DNA from: Pyrocephalus nanus
Taxonomy: Eukaryota > Chordata > Aves > Passeriformes > Tyrannidae
NCBI GenBank assembly: GCA_038380795.1
Contig: CM076259.1
Coordinates: forward strand, 24,162,977 to 24,226,976
Direction of reading: 5' to 3'
Length of the DNA stretch: 64,000 bases
Shown here: one piece after another, positions 1 through 13,365 of the stretch
Layout: every line of letters starts with the position of its first letter
How positions within the stretch are numbered: the stretch's first letter is position 1
Translations under genes and position numbers: made by a program
Notes under the pieces: model-generated
Databases searched by the model: none
What the model was told of the DNA's origin: nothing
The model's input: only the letters and a program-made list of their open reading frames with translations

Positions 1-3000
1 CAAGTGAAAGGCAGAGGACTGCATTGCCTAAGACTGTGGTGATGGTATGAAAGCCTTTCTCAGTCCTAAACTGTTCATTAACATGGAGAGATTTTGATTT
101 AATAACTGTGATCAAAATCCCACTGAATGCACTGGTCATTATGTACCCAAACTGAAGATGCTCACCAAGGTTTATGAACTTTGAATAAATTTAAGTATTC
201 ATTAAAAGGACCAGCTAGTATATCAGTTACATAAGGAAAGCATCCAAATGATACTGTTGTCTGAAAAAACCCTGACCTTTCAGAAAGCAGGCAGTACTGC
301 TGTGCCAACGAAAAGAGCAGCTAAAGATGTTAAGGAGAATCTGAGTGTAATGCATTAAGTAGTGACCATGCTTAATGAGCAAGAAGGCAAATCGTTATAA
401 GAGAGATCTCATTCTGCTTGAAGGACTCCTATAAACACAAGGACAACATCAAAAGGTATGTGAACATCATGGCTTCATCTATCTAAATAAAACACAATGT
501 CAGTAAGCATTTCCAGGCACTTGAACCTCATAACCTACATTTTTCAAGTGTTAGAGTGATTCCTGGCATGGTTTGGACCCAGCCCAAGTACTATTTTCCT
601 AAAGAATTCTTGGGCACAGGGTGGGAACTCACAGGGTGGTCCAAGGACCATTTCCAGTTGGCAGTTTGGAGGTGTATCCCTGTTTTGCAGGTTGAGAAAG
701 CTTAATACTATGGAAATTGGTTATTTCATGCCAGCTGGGATCAGCACCAGAGAGAGGTCATGGAGTGCTAGCTATATAGTGAGTACTTGGCAAGTTTCCT
801 TGAGCTGGATTTGTAGAAGAATCATGGCAAACAGGGTGGGAAAGATAATCACCTTGGGTCCATCTTCTGCGACAGAAACTCTTTTTGTCATATAGATTTT
901 ATACTGTAGCAGCTGACATGAGTTCTGGCAAAAACTCACTGCAGAGCTGGACCAACGGGGTAAAGATGCATGGTAACAGAGTGACAAGCCCAGAAGTTCC
1001 TCTGAATTTATAACAAGATCCAAGGCCTCCATTGCCACTCAAGGCCTTTATTCAATAGTTCCAAAACAAATGCAAATTGATTAGACTTAGGTTTGCAGTA
1101 GTGGCATACAGACAAAAGAGAAACCCTAGGGCACTGTCAAAGTAAGAGTAATGTCCAAAGGGCATAGAGTAGCTAACTGTGTGGAATATGAAGGAACTCC
1201 TCCCCTTGGACATCATAGCCAACTGGACAGATGCAAAGTCAAGGGCACTGGGAGCTGGGTTTTCAGAGGAACTTGACATCCAGCTACACTTCAAAATAAG
1301 CAGGTAATTCTTTCAAAGATGCTGGTCCCTATTCATCTTTTAACCCTAAATAGGAGCTGCATGATATTGAGTAGGCAAATCTGGGGATATGTCCTCAGCT
1401 GAAGAAGCCAAGCACAGAAACAGCTCGCAAAGTGTTTGCCAATTCTACTATTTACAAGTTGTACATAGCAGAGTTTCCTATACCTAGTCAGTGAAAGATA
1501 TGTTACTGCAATTTAAATGAACATTACCAGTAGGAATGAACTGTGATGTCACACATGTGCAATGTCTGATAGCAATTAGTTGCCTGTTGTTTATGAATGA
1601 AAGAGGCTTTGTGCAAGAGGAAACTCACTATGGCCTTACTGCCTGGAAACACTGAAGCTGGTATAACAAAATAAGACCTTTACACATAAGACCTTTGAAG
1701 AAAACACTAGTCCATCCACTCTCTTCCTACTTGCAAAGCAAGATGTCTTTCATGACAACAGAAAACATTTTGGAATCAAGATTCTTGTCGGCCCTCTATC
1801 AGGGTAATATCACAGACTTATAAGCTGGCATAAACTGTTAACTGGTTTTCCTGCCTGCCATGGAACACATGGAACAGTTTACCCTAAATAGGAGGAGTAA
1901 GAGTATTCAGTTTACGCCAGGCTTGGCATTCTGCCAAATGCACAATTAGCAGTGGAAAGCTGTAAAGAGTCGCTTTTAAACTGGCAAAGTTTCTTGGGGC
2001 AAAGGTAATTGCTCTGGTGATGTTAATCCTTTCTTTCAGTGTGCATGCAGACTGAGCATTGATGAGGGCTGTCTCATACGCTGGATCCAAGTGGTAATGC
2101 CCAGAAGGTTGCTACAACCTCTTTAAGAGGGATTATGTGATACTCATCTTCAAGTGATTGGGATGAAATCAATGGCTGAAGGCCATCTTTGATATCTTAC
2201 CATTGAGCACTAGAGGTCCAACTTTGGGTGTGGATAATTGGGCACATTTCCAACTACAAGGAGATGAAAACTAGAGTTCAGCAATCAATATAAGTTATTA
2301 AGAATATGAAATCTTAGTAAATAAGCTATAGGCTGAAATTAATTTGGAGGTAGTTCTATTGACACGTATCATTCAAACAGATGTCCTACAGCAAATGGCT
2401 GTCAAGTGGAAATTGGGTGTTTTCTTGTGCCACTGCACCTGCATAATACAATATTGAATGGGACAAACCCTGCTGTTTCTAGTGACACAAATATTTCTTC
2501 CAGAACTAAACATTAAATAATTTCTACCACAAACGTTGAATATCCAGTACACTTCCAGATCATGAGCTTCTTTTATGACAAGGGAACACTATCTAGCAAG
2601 TAGACACAGAAAACAGTCAGTTGAGAAATCCTGGAAACACAAATGGATGCTCTAAACTATGTGGATGAAGAAAAGTATTACAAAATTCTGTTATTTAGAA
2701 GACTTCAGTTTCAGGGAACACCTAATCCACAGTGACTCAAGAGTGCTCAACTATTATTTGCAAGAGTTGGCTGAAGAAAGCATCTTCATCTAAGATTGGT
2801 TAAGGTCAACCAGTTCTTCTAGTGTAGACATAAAGAAAAAGACTTGCTGTACCAACCCAGTCACTTCAGACTAACAGCAAATGACCTTAACTCAGAGAAT
2901 AACTACAATCTTTCCTCACTGTTTCCTGCACTTAAAACAAGCCAGGCATGCCACAAAATCCAGCATGTGCTGGTACAAGGTGAACTTACTCTAAAGTAGT

Positions 3001-3596
3001 CAGAAGCTGTGTGCTATCATAAGAGGAAGAGGCCATTTCAGGCTCTTCGTGACAGCTTCCTTGTTCAATGCAGACGCATTTAATTAAACGGGAAACCAAA
3101 AGAGAGGCCTGACTTTATAGGCAGGATAGTAGCAAAGACTTCAAAGCAAAAGCATTATGTTCTCCATTGTGCAAGATACAAGGGGAGGAAAAAAACATTC
3201 TTTCACTCTATCAAACATAATAAAAGGCTGAGTTAAGAAGCACAGGAAAAAAAAATGTCTGGCTAATTTAAGGTGAAATCAGAAAAGAAAAAATACAAGG
3301 GCCAGCCTGGTTCTCAGTGTCATCACTATTGCTGTTTTTCGATGGTAGACTAGATACTCAGCAGCTCTGAAATTGAGATCCAAAAATTGAAGAGGGCCAC
3401 ATTGTTCCTCCTCACCACATTAGAAGTGCCATATTGAATCTCAAATAATCTGTAATTACAGTGCAGTTGGTGCAAGGGGTTACAGAGAACAACACTTCGG
3501 GCTCACCCCTGCAATGTATAAATTCTCACTGGCACCTGAACTAAGTAGCAAATGCATTTAGAGATTACAGGGTTATCCACAAGTCTTGTTGCCTTC
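1..3596. other. Non-coding stretch, no gene recognised
   Basis: I see no gene, RNA gene or identifiable transposon here. The longest open frame is 88 codons, on the minus strand at 772-1038; it overlaps a plus-strand frame and resembles no family I know. A short direct duplication of 11 bases (ataagaccttt) sits at 1671-1681 and 1686-1696. The segment is AT-moderate and looks unique in sequence. Confidence 0.6.
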
Positions 3597-3609
3597 TTTT
3601 TTTTTTTTT
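3597..3609. repeat. T13 homopolymer
   Basis: Thirteen consecutive T at the edge of a pyrimidine-rich stretch. It is not followed by a recognisable element on either side. Confidence 0.9.
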
Positions 3610-3821
3610 CTCTTTAATCTATGTGCCAGAAAGACAGTAACATTAATAAAGAGCACTCTGACCATTTCTTTCACTGCAGTACCTCATAGGAGAGTCAGTG
3701 CAAAGGCAAGATCATATCAGGACTCTGCAGCACTCCGTCTGGAGGTTGGTTCACAGGCTGGTACGGGCAGAGGAAACACCAGCCTGGGAATATGTGGAAC
3801 TGACAAGATGTTTTAGAAGCA

Positions 3822-3834
3822 TCTCTCTCTCTCT
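3822..3834. repeat. Short (CT)n microsatellite
   Basis: About six CT units lie just upstream of the CR1 tail. Confidence 0.8.
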
Positions 3835-3854
3835 ATCCTCCTTTCTATACTCAA

Positions 3855-3956
3855 TCCAGCTGATAGGACCAGACAGATGAAAGTAGTTGTCTTCCAGGAC
3901 TCAATGATCTTCAAGGTATTTTCCAGCCTAAATGATTGATTCTGCAATTCTATTCT
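3855..3956 (+). mobile_element. CR1 LINE 3' end, old, plus orientation
   Basis: The stretch reads like the terminal part of a sense-strand CR1 element: ggactcaatgatcttcaagg at 3897-3916, then a run corresponding to the ccttccagcc segment, ending in diverged copies of the octamer-like tail (tgattctgcaattctattc, 3937-3955). CR1 elements end in short repeats related to ATTCTATG rather than poly(A), and that is what is seen here. Homology may continue upstream toward 3700, but I cannot follow it reliably. No coding sequence is left. The copy looks old because of many mismatches in the normally conserved last 60 bases. Confidence 0.6.
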
Positions 3957-3990
3957 TCCTGTGGGTGCAGGAATGTCATGTTGGTCAACA

Positions 3991-4080
3991 TTAAAAATTA
4001 AAAACAAACAAACAAACAAAACCCAACACAAACAAAAACACCAAAAAACCAAACCAAAGACAAACAAACAAACAAAAACC
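3991..4080. repeat. A/C-rich low-complexity tract, (AAAC)n-like
   Basis: Repeated aaac units are interrupted by acc and aaaa variants for about 90 bases. The tract lies 35 bases after the CR1 tail. Open frames running through it on both strands are artefacts of the composition. Confidence 0.85.
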
Positions 4081-7000
4081 TCTCTCCTCAAAGGTGAAGA
4101 AGGTTTCTTGGTGAATTACTGTAATCCTGAAGAGCTGGTACTCCACCTTCCCAGTTCTGGATTTCTAAGGAGTCTAAACGTGTTTTGTATGGAAAACATT
4201 CTCTCAGCTGATAGGAACTAGTGAAAAAAAAACCCAAAACCATTCACCAATGTTCCTTCTTTTCAGTATCCAGCTCCAAAACAATATAACAGCCTGTTCT
4301 TTCAATTTTTTTTCTGAATTGTGGAGTGGTTACATGGTCCTTCAATTACATTTTGGTCAAGTTTCCATAACAATACCCTTGTTTTGAGTATAATTTAAAG
4401 AAGAGTGGAAGGCATAAAGAAAAAAAAAATAAAGAGAAGGGAATAGGTAAAGAGATCCTGACAAGAGATTTGATTGATGGTGTGTGTGCTTTATCTTTCA
4501 CAGCTTATGTAATATATATATGAGAAATAGTTAGTTTGATAGTTAAAGAAACTAAATGCCTGTCGAGGATAAAATACATCAGGGACACAGAACAATTCCT
4601 CATCTGGTTTGGCTATCATTCACTTTCCAGCCTACTGGCTGTCTCCCAGGAGAATTCATAATAGATCAGAGGCAATGATCCTCTCTTCCCCAGGCCCCTG
4701 CTGTTTCTTCCCTCCTTCCCCATTTCCTCCCCCTTTCCTGCTGTCACTATCTTCTCAGTCCCATCCTGCAGCTCCCTGCCCAGGGCTGTGTAAAAGGAGC
4801 GTGCAAAAGCAACAAAACTCTGGAGAAAGCACGTGGTGTGGCCGCCAAGAATGGGGATGAAGGAGAGGAGGCTGGTCCATGCAGTGAGCCTGGGACACTG
4901 TGCCGTCCTCACATGGTGCTCACAGCCCCTTGCAGGCTGTTTTACAGGGAGCAGCAGGAAGAATGAGGGAGGCAGAAAGAGAGTCTCTCTGGAGACCTGA
5001 GAAGAAAAGTCAGGGATTCAAAGCAAAGATGAGCCAGAGCAATGTGACTGAAACTCTGAATAAACACTTTCCATCCAGCACTCCCCTGTCTACTAAATGC
5101 TTTCCCTCGCAGTATCTCACCTCCTCATCACTGAAGAAAGACATGCTTCTGTTGTAAGGAGGATAGTGGACTAGGACTATCCCAAACCCTTCTGGTATAG
5201 TGGGTGTCCGATAAAAGTCTCTTGAAAAAGTGTATGCTGAAAATAAAATCAATATTAATATTCGTTTTTACAGATAAGCCTGTATATATAGTGTCTGATC
5301 CATCATATCTTCAGTTCCCTAAAACTTTCCAAAACTTGATTCATAGGGGTGAATAACTGCAGAGAACACTGCTGGGGTTTTTCATGTTGGTTTGGTGTTT
5401 TTTCCCCCCTTTTCAAATTTTTCTCCCTCTGAAAAAAGTTTAGCTACTTTTTGAGACACTGTAGGGAAACAGAGGGAAAGCTGGTACCTTGAAACTTCTA
5501 GGGAAGTTCTATCATTTCAACTGGGGAACAAGAACATGAAATTTGGCAGGATCATAGGCTTCATCCCAGAAATATGCCAGTGATACAGCCAAGAAAAATA
5601 CAGATACATTTACGATGACAAAAGCCTATGAGGTAAAAACCCACTTGTTGTACCTGAAAAACAAGGTTAGATCTAGTGGCAATAAACTTTGAAGGTTTTA
5701 TCCACAATGAAACTGTTCAGTAGAAACACTGCTGTTCTCCTTGGGTTCCTGAGAGACAGGCAGGTCTGGTTTCTTCAGTGAAGAGCAGGGATAGCTGTAC
5801 ATCAAATAATCAGCTGCCAGATGCAGGCAGCATCAAGAAAGGGCCTCAGTTGATGAGACACAATGGATCAGCAGGTGGTAAAAGGCACAGAACGGTTCTA
5901 AGAACCATTACAGGTGGTTGCAAGAAAAGGGTCTGGATCTAGAGCTGTGGAAGAAGCTCAGCTTGCAGGTAGTGTGTGTTGGGATATTTGGTCTGTGAAC
6001 TGGCGTGGAAGTAATGTATGAGACTGGAGGTTGGATGGAGGAAAACAAATGTTAATAAACAGTCAGAAGAGAGAAATGGAAATAGTTGGGCAAGAGAATT
6101 AGTACAAGGTAAGGAGATGAGCATAAGGAGTAGAGACAGTAAGATTTAATCCTGATCACCCTGTAGTCTAGAGCTTAGATGATAAATCCAGCAGGGACTA
6201 TTGCAGTGTTACAGCATCTTTGTCACTGCCTGACCCACTGAGACAGCCTCCTCTTAGTCTGCCTCTATTTGCCTCTCTCCCCTCCCCATGGGGACTCTCC
6301 TGCTCCATTGGAGGGGAAGGAATGACATTTTCCCCCTGTGAAATATGTTCTCTTCATCAGGAAAGTGCTGCAGCAGACAGCAGATGCCACAAAGATGTGT
6401 CAGTGCAGGTCTTGCAGGTTACAGCTGAGTAAGAAGGGATGCAATGAAGTGGCATAGAAGACCCCCGCCAAAGGGGTGCTGCCTCCACTGAGGGATAATT
6501 TCATTTAGAAACAAATTTCAGCCCCGCAGTGAGATCACAAGGGCTGGTGCAAATTTAGTGAGGGTAGAGCAAGACAGAAAATCCACTACAAATTGCTTAC
6601 CCCACTGACACCAAACATCATCACTGTGTCTTAGGATATATCAGTATTTGGTGGGAGGTGTCAGCACCATGAAAGAATTAAATGGGAATGCCCATTCCTA
6701 GTGAAAAGGCCCCCTTCATTTGGGTCTTTTTTTGCCTATATGGCACAAGATAGCTCTATACACATGCCTGTTGAGAATTTTAACCTGTTCGAGTATGTGG
6801 AGAAAAAAAGTAGTAATTAACTAAGGAAACATGAGAAGCAGGGACTGCCCAATTCAGGAAGGCAGAGGATACTGTCTTGGGAATGACTTAATTTTGTGCC
6901 ATCGTTTTCACTAGCTGGATCACACAGAAGCTGCTATTTCACCTGACTGCAGCATCCCAGAGCCTCCTTTCCAATACTCAGAGATGTTTCCCATCCTTTC

Positions 7001-8618
7001 CCAGGGCATACAGCCTGACAGAAAAAAATGAAGTGAACCACTCCAATTGGTTTCATGATTCTCCAGGACATGGGGAAATCCATCCCCTCTTATGAAAACC
7101 TCAAGGCTGCTGCAAGAGCAGTATGCAAAGATTGCAGCCTGGAGATCAAATTCTCTTGCCCCACTCCCCCCGGCACAAACTGAACAAGAGTTTAGGTGAG
7201 GTTTCCAAGCCAGGCCACTTTTTTTTTTCCGGACATCTCTTTCCAACAGCTCTTCATGCCACTCCCCCGGTACAAAGATTTGAGGCCCATTTATTCCTAA
7301 TGGCAACTGCATTCTCCATGTCAAAATCAGGCTTTCCATATGAATGGAAATACTTTATAATTCCAAATCTAAGGATAAGTAGGAAAGGGAAAAACAAGAA
7401 AATCCCATGATCTCATAGTTGCAATTGTCATTGGCAAGAAATACAACCCAAAGTGCACTCAAAGCACTATGTGTCTATCAAAGCCTAGTAAAACAAGCAG
7501 GAAATGGGACGTCTCCTGACAGTTCAGGGTCTAACAGGAAAAGCAGGGCCATACCCTGAACAGATAATCTCTACAGATGGTCACCTGAGTTTCAGGCATC
7601 CACAGGTGAAATCTATAAAACAGCCCTAACTGCATCATCTCTAAGGAGAGGTTTCCATTAGCTCTTTTCAGGAAACGTAGCTAACATTTTCACTGAAAGG
7701 CAGCTCTTAAACACATTTACATAAGTAAGCTTTCACTTAGAAAAAGCAGCCTCAGTCAATCCACTTGGGTTTCCCATCACCCCTAAACTTAACAGCAAAT
7801 GATTGAAGAGCAATGGAGTAAGCAGCTTCTTCCCTAATTGCTCCTCCAAAGTGACTTCATGCACTGGGTGGTTTTAAGAGGTGGGGTTTCTCCTGCTGAG
7901 GCTGGGGGAACTTGAGGCTGGCCTAAGGGCCAGCTTTCCTAAGGAGGTTCATTACACCAACTCCTACTACATTATTCATTATTTGTTTGCTCAGCTCTTT
8001 TAATTGTTTTTTTACAAGCATTATACTCTCTGCAGTCTTCTCAGGAGGCATATGCTTCTGCACCTCCTGTCCTGTAGTGCTGGGCTCTGCCCTTCAGATG
8101 CCTGCTGCGTGTGCTCCCTCATGGAGGTGAAGGCAGTGTTTTGGGGCAGACATGAACAGATCCAGGTGCAATGAGAAAAGGGTACATTGCATGACAGTTT
8201 GTCTGTCAGCTGACCTGTCCTTTTTGGATGTTCACATTTGCCTCTCCCACTAATTCACTCTCCCCTAGCTGCCTCAGAAGCAACATCATCCTCTTTCTGA
8301 ATTAAACAAGTCCAAGGATAGACAAGAATCAGCACATAACAGTCTCCCATGTTCTATAAGCCATCAGCATCTACACTTGGCTTATCACTATATGTCAGCT
8401 CTTAAAATTGCAATTATGAAGAAAAGCAATTTTAAGTCATTATCATAGGCTTTCTAAAATGCATTTGTTTCCTTCCAACCCCCGTCCTCCTTCTCTTAAT
8501 GTCTATACAATTGAATTTATTGGGACAGCCTGTCTTTGTAGGCAGGAAGAAATAACACCCATACAATGTTCTGCCTTCTTTCTACTCATCAAATGATTGT
8601 TTCACTTCTTTTTATTCC
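4081..8618. other. Non-coding stretch with a pyrimidine tract
   Basis: No gene or transposon was recognised in this 4.5 kb. A strongly pyrimidine-rich stretch lies at 4681-4750 on the plus strand, which is why a longer minus-strand open frame appears there. The 139-codon minus-strand frame at 6920-7339 is the longest here; it has no recognisable domain and overlaps a 95-codon plus-strand frame. Confidence 0.55.
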
Positions 8619-8632
8619 TTTTTTTTTTTTTT
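8619..8632. repeat. T14 homopolymer
   Basis: Fourteen T are followed by aaacag. The run sits at the end of a T-rich stretch starting near 8596. Confidence 0.9.
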
Positions 8633-10784
8633 AAACAGTGAAGCAGGCAGGATTGAGGGTGCAAATCTTTTCCTAGTGTTTCTCTGAGCTGATGGGGCTC
8701 CACTGAGCCTCAGCAGCAGGTCTTTTCCTAAACCATGCTGCTGAAAAGTGCATACCACACTGTAATGCAGTCTCTATATATAGTCTGTAAAGAGCTTTTG
8801 GAAACCATGAGGAAAAGAGCTATTTGATGTTCAATAAATTATTAATTGTTATTAGTTACTATCTTGACAGGTTTCTGTTGCTCAGCTATCCTCCATCCTC
8901 AATTTGGGGGAAGGGCAGCTTGTTTCCCTTCTTCATTCTTGATTCTTCTCTTCTCCCCCTTGACCCTGCCCCACTTTGGGACCAACTATCTTTGTATCTT
9001 TCTGCCTCTTACTGACTGAGAATGGATTAGATCTTAGTCTTCCTCCAGCTTCCCCATGCACAGACGGAGTTGGAAACAACAGCACAGTAGTGCCTCAGAG
9101 CAGCCAACATCCCAACGGGAACCACTATAATCTGGATACTGCCTTCACATCTAAAGCAAGATTTCACACAGCTACTCACCTATGCTGGCCCCAGTACCTC
9201 ACATCTGAGAACAGAGTATTAGTCTGAGCCATTCACCCACAGCATTTCATCTCTTTTGCCTTTATTTTATGTCCAGAAAAGCAGAGATTCATCTGCAGAG
9301 TGTGTTTCAGCTCACCTGTCTCTTGTCATGCAAACAGCCCTGCATGCGACTGCTACGTGCATGTCAGCTTTATCCCATATGGAAGGGCTTGGTACAGGGT
9401 ATACAGGTATGGCATGGGTGAGAGGTCACTGGGAGGCATTGCAGCACCTGCCAGGATCGAGCAGAGTACAGCTCAAGGCCAGCCATCCTCTCTGCTTGGA
9501 TTCTAGCATCCTCTTACCTATTTGTGAGGTTACCTAATACATATTTTTCTTTTAAATTCTCTGAGGTGAGGTTAAAGCCAGAACACATCCCTGATGGGCA
9601 CATGCCTTACAAAACACAAACCGCTCCTCAGGGGAGGAGTGGAGCAACTGTGACGTTAAAGCTGATGCTGTGTGGCTGAGGGATGACCATAACCACAGCT
9701 CTGTGCTGAGCCATTCTATGCATGGCCTTGTGAGCCTGGGCCCTGAGTCACCCCAGCCCCCAAGTGAAAACAGGAAGAAGGACTCACCCTTGTCCCTAAA
9801 ATAATCAAAGTTTTCAAATCCCCCATACAAAACCACAAGTGATGCTTTCTCCACTGGTGGAATAAAAACATTACTGTAATTTTGAGTTTACCATGAAAAC
9901 CTCAAAGCATCACACCAGAAAAACACAGCATACAGCAAGGCTGTATAAGGAACCAGCTTGAAGTCACAAGTCAGGCAGCAAAGAGACATCACACAGGCTA
10001 CCTTGAGCATGAACTGCAGCTCCATCTAGCACATGCCCCAGATCACTGTGTCTATTTGCTTGTCTCATCATTTGAAACAGACAGGCTACTCAATTTACAG
10101 GGAAGCAGGATGCCTCTTGCCTTCACCACACTATGAAAAATATACCCCATTGTCAGCCATGAGTGCAGCTGTACTACTGTGAATATGATTTACCTGCCAG
10201 GGCTGATGAAGACAAACGAGCTTTGGTGTGATTTCAGAAGCCAGGATAAAAACGTGCCTGGCCCAGGCAGCAGGAGAGATAACCACCTATACTACCCATA
10301 TTCTCATGTGCAACTATACCCCTGGCAACTGTGCATGCAGAAGCACTGAAAACTGCAAATGAGGTGTATGTGCACACAAGGAAGTGTATGAAACTTTTTC
10401 TGGTCATTTGTTGGATATAAAGCACTTAACACAGATAGGGTTTAGAAAAGCATTTCTAGACAGATGACCTGATTTGAACAGTTAATTACAAACTTCCTCA
10501 AGCCAAGAACAAATAAGTGTAAATAACTTTACCTACCATTGAAATCATGAGGATTAATTGCAAGATAGGGTGCATTCCTCTTTGTGGAGAAAAGGAGGTG
10601 CAGAGAATAACAAAGGCAGAAGACCAGAATTTTTGCATCACTATTCCAGAAAAAACAAGGGGAATACTTTTCATTTTATTCTAGAGAAAATAACCCATCC
10701 CCAGAGTACATGTCTATAGTTCTTGCTTCTGGGAAGAGTGCACCAGAGTATAAAGAAGAAATTCAGACGTAGAAACGAAATAGA
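8633..10784. other. Non-coding stretch
   Basis: I see nothing identifiable. Overlapping open frames at 8976-9227, 9256-9537 and 9300-9506 (plus) and 9552-9854 (minus) are all at or below 100 codons and share no features with known proteins. Confidence 0.55.
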
Positions 10785-10800
10785 TTTTTTTTTTTTTTTT
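10785..10800. repeat. T16 homopolymer
   Basis: Sixteen consecutive T follow an A-rich stretch. Confidence 0.9.
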
Positions 10801-11190
10801 AAAGTAGCAAACTTAAAACATTGCAAAAGGTTACAATGATTTAGAACACCCAGTCTGAGCGGCCACGCTTGGCTGTTCTCTGAGTACGTGTGAGGTGACT
10901 CTGCACACAGGACTCTCACAGTGGCCAGAAAAATTGTGCTGCTTGCAGCCTCTTGCATTTCCCTGCTATCTTTATGAGAAGCACACAAAAGAAAATTACC
11001 TGCTTGCCATATGGGCACATGGCACAGATCAGTTCATGCTCCTCTGTCACAGTAAAGGCAAGTGCAACATGGACAAAATAGCTGCTCCCCTGCCTCCTCT
11101 GAGGGAAGAGATGTCAGCCATGCTGCCTGCTCTTCTTAGTTTTCTGAGAATAGTTTATGACCAGGTTAACACTTTTTAAAGTTGTTAGTA

Positions 11191-11270
11191 TGTAGAATTG
11201 CTTGGGTTGGGAGCTTCAAAGGGTGTCTAGTCTATTGTATGCCCGTACCCTCCAACAGGGCTGTAGATAT
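11191..11270 (-). mobile_element. CR1 LINE 3' fragment, old, minus orientation
   Basis: Read on the plus strand, the text gtagaattgcttgggttggg followed by cttcaaagggtgtctagtct matches the reversed CR1 end (tagaatca, tgggttggaaggg, cttcaaaggtcatctagtcca) at most positions. The element therefore lies on the minus strand, with its 3' end toward lower coordinates. Only about 70-80 bases can be followed. The terminal repeats are reduced to one degenerate unit. Confidence 0.55.
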
Positions 11271-13347
11271 GCAGCTACCTGTAACACATCACTACATTAG
11301 CCTCTATGTGCTTTGTAATTTCAATTCTATTATTATTGTCAAGCTGTGGGTGTGCACCTTTTCCCTGTTGGACAGACTCTGTGGTATCTCTATCAGCAAA
11401 ATCTAATTGGCTACAGCATTCTGTTACCTCTATAAAGTAGCTGTCACAAAGGTGACACCATAGTGTCAACACGACTGATTGGCTGGCATGGTGAAAAGTA
11501 GTTATGTGGCATACAGCCTGCTTTAGCAGGAGATAAACTAAATTGCAGAAGATCACCTTCTTCATACACACAGATAGGAAGAAGGTACTCACTCAGTCAC
11601 TCTAATATCAAAATCACTGCAGAGGAAGACAGCTATGCTCAGACTTCCTCTAGGCAGCCAGGACCTAGCTTATATACCTCCACTAAAGAGATCCCTTGTT
11701 ATCCTTTTGCATCAGCTACCAAACATGGAGAAACAGAGGGATTATTGAAGAACATAGGAGGTTGTGGTTGTAAGTGGATGGACAAACTATCATTGTCATT
11801 GTCATGACAGTAACTTGGCTGCAACTACCACTGACCAAATCCTTCACTGATTCGTCAGCTCAGAAGCATCCACACTGAGAAGGGTGGGAGCAAAAAAAAT
11901 CATAGTGATATATACACAAGAGGAGCAAAGTAGCAATGGCACAGCTGCATTAGATGGGTACAGGTTGCTATTATATGGGGTCTACAACACAAAATAAAGC
12001 CTTTCCTGAAAGTACAGAATTGCTGTGAGGGCCATTTAGATGAGATAGATGTATGACAGTCCAATCTCATCACTTACTCTGTAAAGTTAGGATATTACTG
12101 AAGTATCACTGAGCTTAAGCCAGACATGATGGTTTCAAGAGGCAAAAAGTCAGGGATCAGTTAAGGAAAGCAGAACTCACATTGGCTCTCCCTCCTGGAG
12201 TAATGCCTGGTATATAGTACTCTTTGGTTGTTCCAATCAAGTAGATAATTTTAGAATACTTTGGTATTGTTATTCATGTTGACAGTTACAAATGACCATG
12301 AAAAGAAGAGTCTACCTAGGCACATTACAAAAACTTCAGCTGAAGCTGTGGTTGTCAGTCCATTTAGGAGTATGGCAGTCAGTTCTGTTGTTATTGAGAA
12401 AAGATGCAAGGGAACATCAAACAACTTGAATGCAACCAAAAAATACTCTTTCGGATGAACACAATCCTCATTTACTCTCCTCTTAGCAAAAAATGAGCTG
12501 GTAGTGACCTGCATATGGGAAATGGAAAGAACTACATGAGCAGACTTTCCAGGATCTGTAGTTACAGTTCATCCTGTTGTTTTCACCATAGTCAACTCAA
12601 CCTATTAGGATTATTGAAAAAATTCTCTCCAGCCTCTTGATCCTTAAATTCCAATTATCATTACTATTGAAAACTGTTTCATTGCCAGTGCTATCCTGCC
12701 TACAAGAGAATGATAACAGTAACATGTTCCATCATCCCCTGGTAGATGCTCTCTGAATGCAAGTACATTGTGATTTGAGAATCAGATGAAAAGCAAAAAT
12801 ATAGTCATTTGACCGAAGCCTGCCCTTAACTGGACAGTCTAGGCACCAGCCACATTCAAGTGATTGAATATGGAGCTGAATCCTGCTTATGGAGTAATAA
12901 GTTTTGAAGCAGGTGAAGGAGAAGGGCAACTCATCCACCACTATAAGAGACAACAGACCCCTGGCAGGTCCCCTGTTTTGCTGCATCTCCCATTTGGAGA
13001 ATAAATCTTGGGCAAGAAATGAAGCTGAAATTTTTAAAACTAGAATCCTCAGATCCTACTGCTTCCCATTTCTGAATCTTCCCTTATGACCCCAGCAAAA
13101 GCAATAAGGAAGATCTTCTGTGCAGAGCAGGTAATATAGAGAACCTACACATCTGGTGAGTCAGAACATTCAAGGTGGAACAGTGAATTTCCTTTCACAT
13201 TTCAGTTTTTAATTGTGTCTAAGTTTCTCAGTAAATATCTTTTCTTCCTGAAATTCAACATGGATAGATCACCTGTCAGAGGAAAAATACTTCTGGGGGT
13301 AAATTATATGTAATTTGAAAAACAGTTTTTAGAAATAGAAGTCTTGT
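11271..13347. other. Non-coding stretch
   Basis: No recognisable gene or repeat. Minus-strand frames at 11275-11592 (105 codons) and 12251-12514 (87 codons) have no family resemblance. Composition is AT-moderate with no long low-complexity tract. Confidence 0.55.
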
Positions 13348-13365
13348 AAAAAAAAAAAAAAAAAA
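13348..13365. repeat. A18 homopolymer
   Basis: Eighteen consecutive A. Neither side shows a recognisable retroposed sequence or a flanking target-site duplication that I can find by eye. Confidence 0.9.

Noticed and set aside
3961..4221. Lys/Thr/Gln-rich frame, with a Phe/Cys/Leu-rich frame on the opposite strand
   Set aside because: Both are translations of the (AAAC)n-like tract.
6920..7339. 139-codon minus-strand open frame
   Set aside because: No motif recognised; composition follows the local sequence, and it is overlapped by a 95-codon plus-strand frame.
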